Counted from the first letter of the stretch, positions 7,401 to 14,563 are shown. The stretch: 42,482 bases of DNA from an uncultured Collinsella sp. (GCA_934630385.1 CAKTWE010000007.1:1-42482), one strand, 5' to 3'. Notes: generated by a model not told the origin, from the sequence alone. Numbers and translations: made by a program.

Positions 7401-8051
7401 ATGCAGGTACTGGACTCGCTCATAGACGGGCCGCTTAGGCTGCGCAACCGCAGGGAGGGCGACGAGCTTATCGGCATGATCGTCCGGTACCTGCGAACGG
7501 GCGAGGAACCGGAGCCGCGCACCGATACCCAGGAGGCGGTGCTGACGGCGATAAGGCCCGTCATGGAAACCTCCCGCTCGCGCATCGTGGCGGGAGGCAA
7601 CGGCGGCAAATCATCAAGCAACGATGCAAGCAAAGCCGAAAGCAAACGGCCAAGCAAACCGTTAAGCAAAAGCGGAAGCAAAACGGCAAGCAAATCATCA
7701 AGCAACGATGCAAGCAAAGCCGAAAGCAAACGGCCAAGCGAAGAGGAAGAGGAAGTAGGAAGAGGAATTAAGGAAGAGGAGAGAGGGAGCAAGGCGCGTT
7801 TCCGCGCCCCCTCTCCCGAAGAGGTCGACGAGTACGCCCGAAGCTACGCGGAGGGCAAGAGCCTCGACCTCGCCTCGACCGACTTCGACCCGGAGCGCTT
7901 TGTCGACTTCTACGCCCAGAAGGGCTGGATGGTCGGAAAGGCGAAGATGAAGGACTGGAAGGCCTCGGTGCGCATCTGGGTGCGCTCCTCGAAGCCAAAA
8001 AACGGCATGGCAAAGGAGGTGCCAGACGATGGATTTTCGGCCTACGACTGA
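7401..8051 (+). CDS. Phage replication initiator-like protein (DUF6291-like N-terminus)
   Basis: 216 aa. The N-terminal 65 residues resemble DUF6291 replication proteins ('LDSLIDGPLRLRNRREGDE'). The centre (about 66-115) is a low-complexity Ser/Lys/Ala/Asn linker with an internal duplication. The C-terminal 75 residues carry the conserved pattern 'FVDFYAQKGWMVGKAKMKDW' and 'ASVRIWVRS' seen at the ends of phage DnaD-like replisome organisers. It precedes the helicase loader and overlaps it by 23 nt, as in many phages. Probably recognises the phage origin or recruits the loader (inference). Confidence 0.75.
   Translation: MQVLDSLIDGPLRLRNRREGDELIGMIVRYLRTGEEPEPRTDTQEAVLTAIRPVMETSRSRIVAGGNGGKSSSNDASKAESKRPSKPLSKSGSKTASKSSSNDASKAESKRPSEEEEEVGRGIKEEERGSKARFRAPSPEEVDEYARSYAEGKSLDLASTDFDPERFVDFYAQKGWMVGKAKMKDWKASVRIWVRSSKPKNGMAKEVPDDGFSAYD
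7606..7739 (+). repeat. 50-bp direct repeat within the replication protein linker
   Basis: Two identical 50-bp copies (7606-7655 and 7690-7739, offset 84 bp) encode the same 'SSSNDASKAESKRPS' linker peptide. The spacer is made of related AGCAAA units. This is an in-frame duplication likely to expand or contract. Confidence 0.85.
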
Positions 8052-8742
8052 GTGCCCGCACTGCGGCGCGACCCTCAAGGCCCGCACCGCGCGGCTCGCT
8101 GGGCGGACGCTGTTCTGCGGCTACGAGCAGTGCGGCTGCGCAGGCGCCGAGGCCGAGCGCGAGAAGGAGCGCCAGGCCGAGGCCGAGGCGGCTCGCAAGG
8201 CTGCGCTCGACAGAGCCATGCACGACTGGAAGCGGGCGGGCGTGCCCGAACGCTACGTGAGCCTCGACCACCCGTTGGCGGCCGAGATCGCCGAGTGCAT
8301 GAAGCGCGGCCAGTGGGTGTATCTCTGGGGAGACGTCGGAACTCACAAGACCACCTGCGCCGCGGCCGTGGCAAAGCGCCTGGCCGGAGGCAAGCGGTCG
8401 GTGCTCATGGCCCCGATGTACCGCATCCTCGACGAGATCCAGCGCAGCTTCCACGACGGCGGCGACCCGCTCAAGCGCTACGCCGAGGTGCGCTACCTGA
8501 TCGTGGACGACCTGGGCAAGCGCAGGCCGACGGGTTTCGTTTTGGACAGCCTGTTCAGCCTGATCGACCAGCGCTACTCCGCGATGCTGCCCACGCTGGT
8601 GACAACGCAGTACAAGCCAAGCGACCTCGTGCGCAGGCTTGCCGAGCAGGGAGACCCTGACACCGCGAAGGCAATAGTGTCGCGGCTGAGGGGCGGCGCG
8701 AGGGTCGAGCACTTCGATGGCCCGGACGGGAGGCTGCAATGA
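8029..8742 (+). CDS. DnaC-like AAA+ helicase loader
   Basis: 237 aa. An N-terminal zinc finger (CPHC at 9-12, then C30 and C35/C37) and a charged helix precede an AAA+ core. The Walker A segment reads 'GDVGTHKTT' (101-109), with His106 where the family normally has Gly before Lys-Thr. Walker B is 'YLIVDDLGK' (156-164). It probably loads the replicative helicase at the phage origin. It overlaps the initiator-like gene by 23 nt and the HNH gene by ATGA. The unusual P-loop may still bind ATP. Confidence 0.87.
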   Translation: MDFRPTTECPHCGATLKARTARLAGRTLFCGYEQCGCAGAEAEREKERQAEAEAARKAALDRAMHDWKRAGVPERYVSLDHPLAAEIAECMKRGQWVYLWGDVGTHKTTCAAAVAKRLAGGKRSVLMAPMYRILDEIQRSFHDGGDPLKRYAEVRYLIVDDLGKRRPTGFVLDSLFSLIDQRYSAMLPTLVTTQYKPSDLVRRLAEQGDPDTAKAIVSRLRGGARVEHFDGPDGRLQ

Positions 8743-9194
8743 TCCTCGATGCGGGGGTGCTTCGCGGCTACCCCAAAGAGCGAGCCGAGCTTTACGGCAA
8801 GCCCCACCTGGGGGCGCACTACACCCACGGAAAGGCCTACGAGGCGCTTTCGCCCCAATGCTGCGTCTGCGGCAGGCGTGCCGGAAGCGTGCACCACGTG
8901 GCGCACCGGTCTTGGGGCGAGACGTTCCGCCTGGTCACGCCGTGCGGCACCTGGGACTTGCGAAGCCCGCTGTTCTGCCTCTGCGGCAGCGGCACCACCG
9001 GATGCCACGACAAGTTCCACGGCGGGGCGCGGCTCAAGGCCGAGTGGCGCTGGCGGCATCCGGTCTACGAGGAGGCCTGGTGGACGGGCCAGCTGTTGCA
9101 GGTCTACGAGCCGCACAGCCCTGGCCTCTACGAATACGGATATTGGCTGATCACAGACCGTGACGGCAACGAGATGATACGTGAAGGGATGTAA
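8739..9194 (+). CDS. HNH-type nuclease-like zinc protein
   Basis: 151 aa. It contains a beta-beta-alpha-metal pattern: CCVC (about 42-45), a His-His pair 'GSVHHVAHRSWG' (about 50-61), a second Cys pair 'FCLCGSGTTGC' and 'HDKFHGGA'. The order Cys2...HH...Cys2...H...H matches HNH endonucleases. It follows the helicase loader through ATGA, within replication genes; it may be a homing-type or phage recombination nuclease. No packaging link is implied because it is far from the terminase genes. Confidence 0.72.
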   Translation: MILDAGVLRGYPKERAELYGKPHLGAHYTHGKAYEALSPQCCVCGRRAGSVHHVAHRSWGETFRLVTPCGTWDLRSPLFCLCGSGTTGCHDKFHGGARLKAEWRWRHPVYEEAWWTGQLLQVYEPHSPGLYEYGYWLITDRDGNEMIREGM

Positions 9195-9197
9195 CCC

Positions 9198-9593
9198 ATG
9201 GAGATCAAGACATGCGAGCAGTACGTGCTCGACCAGTTGGAGCAGGCGCGGGCTGAGCGCGATTGGCTGCGCGGCAAGCTTGAGCAGGCGCAGGACGAGG
9301 CAGAGGAGCTGCGCGGCAAGCTCATGGAGCGCGGCGAGCGCGATGCCTCGAAGGTCGAGCAGGCCATCCGCAAGGAAGGCCGCCGTAAGCTCTACCGCGA
9401 CGGCACCGGCTACCGCACGAGCGTGGACGACGGCGGCAAGCTCATTCCGTTCTCTGACTGGTGCATCGAGCACGTCGGCTACTCAAGCCTGCGCTGCGGC
9501 ATGACCAAGAGCGAGTTCATCGCCTATTTCGAGCCAGAGTTCCGAGAGGAGTACGACGAGTTGGTCAACGAGTGGAAGGCGGGCCAGGAATGA
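9198..9593 (+). CDS. Hypothetical coiled-coil protein
   Basis: 131 aa. The first 60 residues form a Glu/Arg-rich coiled coil ('YVLDQLEQARAERDWLRGK'). The second half ('LIPFSDWCIEHVGYSSLRC') looks globular. AAGGGA lies before the ATG and the stop overlaps the next start by ATGA. No family recognised. Confidence 0.68.
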   Translation: MEIKTCEQYVLDQLEQARAERDWLRGKLEQAQDEAEELRGKLMERGERDASKVEQAIRKEGRRKLYRDGTGYRTSVDDGGKLIPFSDWCIEHVGYSSLRCGMTKSEFIAYFEPEFREEYDELVNEWKAGQE

Positions 9594-9805
9594 TAGGGAT
9601 CTACGAGCGCTCGCTTTGCCAGAGCTACGCGAGCGCCTACAGGGCTGGCATCAAGATCGGCGAGGCCGAGACGCGAGAGGACGCGCTGAAGCAGGTCGAG
9701 GCCATGACCGATGACAGCTACCAGTGCTTCGCCGTCGACGATGACGGCACGTGCATCGACCTGACGGGCACATTCCCCGGATGCCTCGCGGGGGTGATGG
9801 CATGA
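9590..9805 (+). CDS. Hypothetical protein, 71 aa
   Basis: ATGA overlap with the preceding gene and again with the next one. Mixed alpha/beta ('RSLCQSYASAYRAGIKIGE', 'YQCFAVDDDGTCIDLTGTF'). Nothing specific is recognised; the coupled packing supports a real gene. Confidence 0.62.
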   Translation: MIGIYERSLCQSYASAYRAGIKIGEAETREDALKQVEAMTDDSYQCFAVDDDGTCIDLTGTFPGCLAGVMA

Positions 9806-10032
9806 GCTGCGAGTACTGCGAGGAAGGGCGAACCCTGTTCGCCAGTGCAGAGGGCCGCGCCTGCGACATCGACGACATATCGGTAGAGCGCCTGTGCGTG
9901 CTCGGCAAGGAAGGCCCCGCGAAGGAGCCGTACGTGATCGGCATCAGCCTCTACAACGGCGACTACTGCTACACGAAGGACATCAGCTACTGCCCGATGT
10001 GCGGCGCGAAGCTCGGAGGCGATGGCGCATGA
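9802..10032 (+). CDS. Zinc-ribbon protein, 76 aa
   Basis: Two Cys pairs frame the protein: 'CEYCEEG' near the N-terminus and 'YCPMCGAKL' at the C-terminus, giving a probable single zinc ribbon. It is flanked by ATGA overlaps on both sides. One of several small zinc proteins in this early region; function unknown. Confidence 0.66.
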   Translation: MSCEYCEEGRTLFASAEGRACDIDDISVERLCVLGKEGPAKEPYVIGISLYNGDYCYTKDISYCPMCGAKLGGDGA

Positions 10033-10238
10033 GCAAGGTCAAGTGCATGCGCTGCGACAAATGCGGCGAGTTGATTATCGGCGACGACCCCCACGGCACG
10101 TTCCGTGGGGCGCTTTGGCCCAGCGAAATCGAGAGCTTCGACCTGTGCCGCGATTGCAGCGTTGAGGTGCAGCGGTTCATTCGCGGGAGAAACGAGGTGA
10201 AGGCTCATGAAGATCAAGAACACGATCAGGGAGATTAG
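10029..10238 (+). CDS. Small zinc-finger protein, 69 aa
   Basis: 'CMRCDKCGELI' near the N-terminus and 'DLCRDCSVEVQRFI' later form a four-Cys metal site. The last 15 residues are charged. The ATGA start overlaps the previous stop. The end overlaps the next gene by 32 nt, so one of the two limits may be imperfect. Confidence 0.62.
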   Translation: MSKVKCMRCDKCGELIIGDDPHGTFRGALWPSEIESFDLCRDCSVEVQRFIRGRNEVKAHEDQEHDQGD

Positions 10239-10455
10239 GAAGTACAGAACGCCGTCATGCATCAAGTGCATGCATTCGAGATTCAAGCCTTTCGACGGCA
10301 CGACGATCTATTGCGCATGCCCGGCGTTCCGCGACTACACGGAGCGAATGAAAGGCGAGACCTACGCCATCGCGAAATCTCGCCTCGTGCGCGGAACCAG
10401 GTGGTGTCGATTCGAGCAGAAACCGCCAAAGGCCGAGGACGGTGACGAGTCATGA
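10207..10455 (+). CDS. Small Cys-rich protein, 82 aa
   Basis: Basic N-terminus ('MKIKNTIREIRKYRTPS') then Cys residues at CIKC, CAC and WC that could bind metal. It overlaps the previous gene by 32 nt and the next by ATGA. Unknown function. Confidence 0.6.
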   Translation: MKIKNTIREIRKYRTPSCIKCMHSRFKPFDGTTIYCACPAFRDYTERMKGETYAIAKSRLVRGTRWCRFEQKPPKAEDGDES

Positions 10456-10772
10456 AAACCGTCGAGGCACCGAAAACTATCGAGCCGTGGCGCATCATCT
10501 GCGCGGCCCAAAGCGAGCCCGATTACAGCGAAGAGCGCTACATGCTGATCTATGCCGGCGATAGAAGCGACGACTATTACGACAAAGGCTATATCTTGCT
10601 GGAGGGCTGGCACTGCTCCTGCTACGACTGGCCCGAGGTCGATTGGGACGCCACCCATTACGAGGAAGACGAGCTGCTGAAGATCGCCGACATGCGCAAG
10701 CGCAACCCGTCGGACAGCGCCGAGCGCCGCTTCTTCATGCTCGTCGAGCAGGCATTGGGGGCGCACCGATGA
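10452..10772 (+). CDS. Hypothetical protein, 106 aa
   Basis: Acidic protein with an aromatic-rich centre ('GYILLEGWHCSCYDWPEVDW') and a helical end. ATGA overlaps at both borders tie it to the zinc-protein genes upstream and the methyltransferase downstream. No domain recognised. Confidence 0.65.
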   Translation: MKTVEAPKTIEPWRIICAAQSEPDYSEERYMLIYAGDRSDDYYDKGYILLEGWHCSCYDWPEVDWDATHYEEDELLKIADMRKRNPSDSAERRFFMLVEQALGAHR

Positions 10773-11413
10773 AGTACGTCTCGCTTTTCAGCGGCATAGA
10801 GGCCGCGACCGTGGCGTGGGAACCGCTTGGCTGGGAGCCTGTGTGCTTCGCCGAGTTCGACGAGTTCCCCAGCGCCGTGTTGGCCGAGCGGTACCCAGAG
10901 GTTCCGAACGTCGGCGACGTTACCAAGATGAACTGGAAGAAGTACCGCAGCAAGGTGGATCTGGTGGTGGGCGGAAGCCCATGCCAGTCCTTCTCGATCG
11001 CGGGCAAACGGGAGGGGTTGCAAGGTGAGTCAGGACTCATGTTCGAATACATTCGGGCGGTACGCGAGATACGTCCTCGATGGTTTCTTTGGGAAAACGT
11101 CCCGGGAGCGCTCTCAAGCGAGGGTGGGGAGGCTTTCCGACAGCTCTTGTCCGAAATGGACAAGCTCGGGTACGGTCTGGCGTGGCGGATACTTGATGCG
11201 CAGTTCTTCGGAGTGGCCCAAAGACGCCGCCGTCTCTTTCTTGTCGGACATCTTGGAGCCTGCCCCCCGTCGGCGTACTCATTGAGCCGGAGAGCATGCG
11301 AGGGGATCTTGAATCGAGCGCGGAAAAGAGGGCGAGCCTTGCCGAAGAGGCTGGAAGAAGCCCTCGTAGCGCAGGCTTCAAGTACCACCAGGGAGCAGGC
11401 GCGGGAGGAGTAG
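10769..11413 (+). CDS. DNA cytosine-5 methyltransferase, N-terminal catalytic part (frameshifted)
   Basis: 214 codons encode the catalytic half of a C5-cytosine methyltransferase: motif I 'LFSGIEAAT', motif IV 'GGSPCQSFS' with nucleophile Cys72, motif VI 'WENVPG' and motif VIII 'QRRRRLFLVG'. After about residue 165 the frame leaves the family pattern at a run of six C (11263-11268). One extra C would join it to the next frame and give 'PPVGVLIEPESMRGDLESS', which fits the expected continuation. Motifs IX and X are encoded in a third frame further down. As it stands the enzyme is split and probably inactive, unless the indels are sequencing errors or a reversible switch. Confidence 0.85.
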   Translation: MKYVSLFSGIEAATVAWEPLGWEPVCFAEFDEFPSAVLAERYPEVPNVGDVTKMNWKKYRSKVDLVVGGSPCQSFSIAGKREGLQGESGLMFEYIRAVREIRPRWFLWENVPGALSSEGGEAFRQLLSEMDKLGYGLAWRILDAQFFGVAQRRRRLFLVGHLGACPPSAYSLSRRACEGILNRARKRGRALPKRLEEALVAQASSTTREQAREE

Positions 11414-11583
11414 GCGCGGAACCGGAGCAGTCGCCGACGCTCACCGCCGACTGGCACAACCCCGCCGTGTACCCCATCGACGAGCCGATAACAATGGCCG
11501 ACCTCAACGCCAACACGGTGATCGGATACGACATGGTGGGCACGCTCAAGGTGGGCGGCGACGCGCCGTCGGTGTGCCTGTGA
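11281..11583 (+). CDS. Cytosine methyltransferase, target-recognition segment (second frame)
   Basis: This frame continues the methyltransferase between motifs VIII and IX, i.e. the target-recognition region ('FKYHQGAGAGGVGAEPEQS', 'PTLTADWHNPAVYPID'). It has no convincing start of its own; the first ATG is at 11296. It ends at a TGA (11581-11583) that overlaps a GTG opening the third frame (GTGA). Most simply it is the middle part of a gene broken by two single-base losses. Confidence 0.6.
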   Translation: MEPESMRGDLESSAEKRASLAEEAGRSPRSAGFKYHQGAGAGGVGAEPEQSPTLTADWHNPAVYPIDEPITMADLNANTVIGYDMVGTLKVGGDAPSVCL

Positions 11584-11918
11584 GCGCCTGCACGCTGCTC
11601 GTCCGCTGCGGATGCGCGGGCGGCGGCAAAGGAGCGCTGGTGAGCGACGAAGTGTCGCTCACCCTCTCCACCAGCAACACTCAGACGCTTTTCAGCGAGG
11701 AAGGAGGCGACATGGTTGTGCGAAGGCTCACGCCGCGCGAATGCGAGCGGTTGCAGGGCTTCCTCGACGATTGGACGAAGATACCCTATCGCGGCAAGCC
11801 CGCAGAGGAGTGCCCGGACGGCCCGCGCTACAAGGCGGTCGGCAACAGCATGGCCGTTCCCGTGATGCGATGGATCGGCGAGAGGATCGCCATGGCCGAG
11901 GCGGGTGAGATCGCATGA
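11580..11918 (+). CDS. Cytosine methyltransferase, C-terminal motifs IX-X (third frame)
   Basis: The GTG start at 11580 overlaps the upstream stop (GTGA); a GTG at 11574 is also possible. The protein contains motif IX 'RRLTPRECERLQGFLDDW' and motif X 'YKAVGNSMAVPVMRWIGER', which complete the S-adenosylmethionine pocket in intact enzymes. The stop overlaps the next gene by ATGA. Translational coupling could in principle make a two- or three-chain enzyme, but a degraded gene is more likely. Confidence 0.7.
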   Translation: MSACTLLVRCGCAGGGKGALVSDEVSLTLSTSNTQTLFSEEGGDMVVRRLTPRECERLQGFLDDWTKIPYRGKPAEECPDGPRYKAVGNSMAVPVMRWIGERIAMAEAGEIA

Positions 11919-12091
11919 GCTGCGACCCGTATGAATGGACGTGCGCCCGATGCGGCAGAACGTACCTCAATCCGTTTTTCACGTGCTACCCGCGCGAATT
12001 TTGGAAGGACAACAAGAAGCGCGTCGGCGAGGTCTGCGAAAAGTGCCGCGACGAAATCGACTATAGCAACGTGCGAGAGGAGCAGAAATGA
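11915..12091 (+). CDS. Small zinc-ribbon protein, 58 aa
   Basis: ATGA overlaps at both ends (11915 with the methyltransferase end, 12088 with the next gene). Two CxxC pairs, 'CARCGRTY' and 'CEKCRDEI', about 27 residues apart, form a probable zinc ribbon. Function unknown. Confidence 0.72.
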   Translation: MSCDPYEWTCARCGRTYLNPFFTCYPREFWKDNKKRVGEVCEKCRDEIDYSNVREEQK

Positions 12092-12420
12092 AGAAGGCGA
12101 TGATCGTCCAGCCCATGAACGGGCTTGGCGAGAAGCAGATCGAAGAGGAACGAGCCAAGGCCGTTGCGGAGCTTGAGAAGCGCGGCTACGAGGTCGTTAA
12201 CACGTACTTCAAGGACGGCCTCACGGTTCCGCCCAAGGTGGTGAACGTGCCGCTGTACTACATAAGCCAGAGCCTCGCGAAGATGGCCGAATGCGACGCC
12301 GTGTACCTGTGCGAGGGCTGGGAGAACGCCCGTGGCTGCAAGGTCGAGCGTGCCGCAGCCGTGGCCTACGACCTTGAGATCATCGGGTACGACCTCCCGT
12401 GTCGCGGTGATGCCTCATGA
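12088..12420 (+). CDS. DUF4406 / nucleoside deoxyribosyltransferase-like protein
   Basis: 110 aa. 'MIVQPMNGLGEKQIEEERA' at the start, 'AECDAVYLCEGWENARGCK' and 'VERAAAVAYDLEII' form the pattern of DUF4406 proteins, related to nucleoside 2-deoxyribosyltransferases and Rossmann-like nucleotide-binding folds. In phages such proteins probably act on nucleotides or nucleotide signals; the substrate cannot be read here. Its place near a MazG-like gene hints at nucleotide-pool control. Confidence 0.78.
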   Translation: MKKAMIVQPMNGLGEKQIEEERAKAVAELEKRGYEVVNTYFKDGLTVPPKVVNVPLYYISQSLAKMAECDAVYLCEGWENARGCKVERAAAVAYDLEIIGYDLPCRGDAS

Positions 12421-12710
12421 GCATGGCAGGCTGCGAACCTCATAGCGGCTGGAACCTGCCGCTAGGCTGCTTCGAGGGAGACCCGAACGCGCCGTGGAAC
12501 CGGGAGGAGCCTGAGCCGTGCTGCGAGTGCAGGTGGTTCAATCCCGCCGACGGAGACGACGGCGTGTGCGTCCTTGAACTTGAGGCCGCGATCGCCAACG
12601 AGGAGCTTACGGGCAAGAGCATGGCAGACACGGCTAACAAGGCCGTGGACTGGGCGCTCGATCATCTGAGGGACGGGGGCGAGATAGCTTGCGAGCACTT
12701 CAAGCCCTAG
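12417..12710 (+). CDS. Hypothetical Cys-containing protein, 97 aa
   Basis: ATGA overlap with the preceding gene. The centre 'CCECRWFNPADGDDGVC' and a late Cys-His pair ('ACEHF') could coordinate a metal. The rest is acidic and helical. No family assigned. Confidence 0.66.
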   Translation: MSMAGCEPHSGWNLPLGCFEGDPNAPWNREEPEPCCECRWFNPADGDDGVCVLELEAAIANEELTGKSMADTANKAVDWALDHLRDGGEIACEHFKP

Positions 12711-12817
12711 CCGCGCTTGCCGTGGCGCTGCTGCTGGCGGTGCTGTCCATTGAGCTTTACGCGATCCGCATGCTGGCGGCGGGGCTGGTGCTTCTGGCCC
12801 TGCTCGCCTGCTGGTAG
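12689..12817 (+). CDS. Very small hydrophobic membrane protein, 42 aa
   Basis: The TTG start lies inside the end of the previous gene, after a weak G-rich ribosome site. The product is two membrane helices: 'LQALAALAVALLLAVLSIEL' and 'LAAGLVLLALLACW'. The stop is immediately followed by the AGGAGG of the next gene. Absence of other coding in this gap and its clean hydrophobic pattern support it; the TTG start is uncertain. Confidence 0.5.
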   Translation: MRALQALAALAVALLLAVLSIELYAIRMLAAGLVLLALLACW

Positions 12818-12828
12818 GAGGTGGCGGA

Positions 12829-13056
12829 TTGACTAACTTGGAGCGGTACTTCGGCACGCCCGAGGCCGCCATGCGCATGGAGGTGCGCATGATACGCGAC
12901 GGGCGGCGGTTCAAAATCTCGTTGAGCGAGTGCAACCCCTTCACCATGTGCGCGTTCGAGTCGCACTGGGTGCGTGACTTCTGCTCATGGGGCGAGTACC
13001 TAGACTGGCTCAAGGCCGAATACGACGACGGGACCATCAGGTGGGAGGATGAATGA
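12829..13056 (+). CDS. Hypothetical protein, 75 aa
   Basis: A TTG start is chosen because AGGAGG (12816-12821) is correctly spaced. Mixed alpha/beta with a Trp-rich C-terminal half ('WVRDFCSWGEYLDWLKAEY'). It overlaps the next small gene by ATGA. Not recognised. Confidence 0.66.
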   Translation: MTNLERYFGTPEAAMRMEVRMIRDGRRFKISLSECNPFTMCAFESHWVRDFCSWGEYLDWLKAEYDDGTIRWEDE

Positions 13057-13169
13057 GCCGCCCAGGATGCAACCGGGGATGTCTGCTCGTGATAGCGGCA
13101 TCACTGCTTATCGATGGACTTACGCTGTGGGCGGCGGTATCGCTGGCCCGCATGATCATTGGAGGATAG
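13053..13169 (+). CDS. Small single-pass membrane protein, 38 aa
   Basis: ATGA overlap with the previous gene. A short Cys-containing basic start leads into one membrane helix ('LLVIAASLLIDGLTLWAAVS'). The stop codon abuts the ATG of the MazG-like gene and contains its GGAGG site. Plausible real microprotein in a coupled operon. Confidence 0.58.
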   Translation: MSRPGCNRGCLLVIAASLLIDGLTLWAAVSLARMIIGG

Positions 13170-13709
13170 ATGTTTGACGATACCTACCAGAACACGGTTG
13201 AGCTTGGCAGCGTGGCCGTGTTCGACAACGTGGAATGCAGCAAGGCCCAGGCCATGAAGGTCTTGGAAGAGGCTGCGGAGGTCTTCGGCGCTTGGCAGAA
13301 GCTCGATAAAGACACCTTTAGCGATTCCAGCGACCTCATCGCCGAGCTTTGCGACGTGATCCAGGCATGCTGCAACATGGCGGCTGCGACCGGGTGCGAC
13401 GACCTGCGCCTTGCCCTATGGGATTGCGAGGATCGCAATCGCAAGCGCGGGCGCATAACCGGCATGGTCGATCGGGTGAACCAGTGCACGCGCGAGAAGT
13501 GCAAGCGTTTCGTTTTCGTGCCCATCGAGGTGGGCCAGAAGTTCAGCGACTCGTGGGAGGCGATCGAGCACGATAGCAAGATGTCGCCGATTGGGTACTG
13601 CGAGCAGGTTATCGGTCAGGATATGGCAAACGTTCATCGCGTCTCCGCCGAGCTCATGATGTGCGAGCATCTGGTAAAGAGGTGCAAGGCAATGGGAGGT
13701 GTTGAATAG
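13170..13709 (+). CDS. MazG-like nucleotide pyrophosphohydrolase-related protein
   Basis: 179 aa. 'KVLEEAAEVFGAWQ' (EExxE-type) and 'LIAELCDVIQACCNMAAATG' (ExxD-type) are the metal-binding helices of the all-alpha NTP pyrophosphohydrolase (MazG/dUTPase-2) superfamily; 'CEDRNRKRGRI' resembles the family's closing motif. The C-terminal 75 residues are of unknown type. It may remove nucleoside triphosphates or alarmones during infection; substrate is not predictable. GGAGG precedes the ATG. Confidence 0.8.
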   Translation: MFDDTYQNTVELGSVAVFDNVECSKAQAMKVLEEAAEVFGAWQKLDKDTFSDSSDLIAELCDVIQACCNMAAATGCDDLRLALWDCEDRNRKRGRITGMVDRVNQCTREKCKRFVFVPIEVGQKFSDSWEAIEHDSKMSPIGYCEQVIGQDMANVHRVSAELMMCEHLVKRCKAMGGVE

Positions 13710-13837
13710 TGACGCGCGCCCAGAAGGTCATAACCTGGATCGTGCTAGTAGGCTCCATATGCGCCTGTCTGCTGCTGTTCGTCGGCCTCGTGTCGCTGCT
13801 GCTTAGGTGGGTCATGTCTATATGGGGGCTTTGCTAG
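13709..13837 (+). CDS. Small membrane protein, 42 aa
   Basis: GTG start overlapping the MazG-like stop by one base, with GGAGGT upstream. One long hydrophobic helix ('VITWIVLVGSICACLLLFV', continuing 'GLVSLLLRW'). It is the last gene of the rightward early operon, right before a strong terminator. Unknown function. Confidence 0.6.
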   Translation: MTRAQKVITWIVLVGSICACLLLFVGLVSLLLRWVMSIWGLC

Positions 13838-13845
13838 CCACAACA

Positions 13846-13876
13846 AAAGGCCTCGGGGCTTATCCCCGGGGCCTTT
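13846..13876. terminator. Bidirectional terminator between convergent operons
   Basis: 13-bp stem (13846-13858 with 13864-13876, one G-T pair) and a 5-nt loop, with A-rich left and T-rich right edges of the stem. It separates the rightward early operon from the leftward island and could act for both. Confidence 0.75.
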
Positions 13877-13879
13877 CTG

Positions 13880-14005
13880 CTATCGCCTTTGTGTGATCCC
13901 CTCGGCTATGGGCTTCTCTGCCTCTATGAATCGCTCTAGATCTTCTCGGGCTTCTTTCAAGATCTTCAAGATCTCGGCCCACTGTTTCGGCTCTTGCCTT
14001 TCCAT
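13880..14005 (-). CDS. Small helical protein, 41 aa
   Basis: ATG at 14005 has a GGAGG (14013-14018 region) just upstream. The product is one charged amphipathic helix ('WAEILKILKEAREDLERFI'). Last gene of the leftward island, directly before the shared terminator. Unknown. Confidence 0.55.
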   Translation of the reverse strand: MERQEPKQWAEILKILKEAREDLERFIEAEKPIAEGITQRR

Positions 14006-14007
14006 CG

Positions 14008-14229
14008 CTAGCCCTCCTCGTCGATCTTCGCAGTTCCCGGCACAACCTCGCACCATCCGGTGTAGCCGTGCCTCCTGCGCCATGTGGTAATGGCGTCCTC
14101 CTCGTTGGCCTTGCTCCCTGCCCTATGGGTTGAGTAGTAGCTGTGCTCCCTCTCATAGGTGCCACCGTAGCCCCCGCCGAAGCCGCCGCCGTGCCTTATG
14201 ATGCAGGTGTATCTCTTTGAGTTGCGCAT
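14008..14229 (-). CDS. Hypothetical protein with Gly/Tyr-rich N-terminus, 73 aa
   Basis: Begins with a Gly/Tyr/Arg-rich stretch ('RHGGGFGGGYGGTYERE'), then a compact end ('YTGWCEVVPGTAKID'). AAGGAGGG lies before the ATG at 14229. Part of the leftward island; no family recognised. Confidence 0.62.
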   Translation of the reverse strand: MRNSKRYTCIIRHGGGFGGGYGGTYEREHSYYSTHRAGSKANEEDAITTWRRRHGYTGWCEVVPGTAKIDEEG

Positions 14230-14239
14230 CGCGCCCTCC

Positions 14240-14563
14240 TTAGTCGTAGATGTCGAAGATGCTCGGCTCGCCGTCCCATAGGTAGAGGTTTTCGCCCCCG
14301 AGAATGAGAATCGGCGTGTTCTTCGCCGCGCTGTAGTCGTGGATCTTGAGGCGCTTCCCCTCGGCGCTGGCCTTCCTGCCCATGATCGGGTCGTCGTCGA
14401 TGAACTCGCCAGGTACCGGCATGTACTCCCTTTCCCATCCCCAGGGGTCTGCGTGGCCCACGAACTCGGCCCTTATGGGCTTGATCGTGGCTGTTTTCGC
14501 TGTGGCCCTGGTCACCTGGTAGAAAAGGCCTTCCCTTGTGAATATGTCGCCCTGCTTGACCAT
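14240..14563 (-). CDS. Hypothetical beta-rich protein, 107 aa
   Basis: 'VKQGDIFTREGLFYQVTRA', 'TATIKPIRAEFV' and 'TPILILGGENLYLWDG' suggest a small beta-barrel such as an SH3-like fold. A GGGAGG site lies in a short repeat just upstream. Common style in actinobacterial prophages, but no function known to me. Confidence 0.66.
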   Translation of the reverse strand: MVKQGDIFTREGLFYQVTRATAKTATIKPIRAEFVGHADPWGWEREYMPVPGEFIDDDPIMGRKASAEGKRLKIHDYSAAKNTPILILGGENLYLWDGEPSIFDIYD

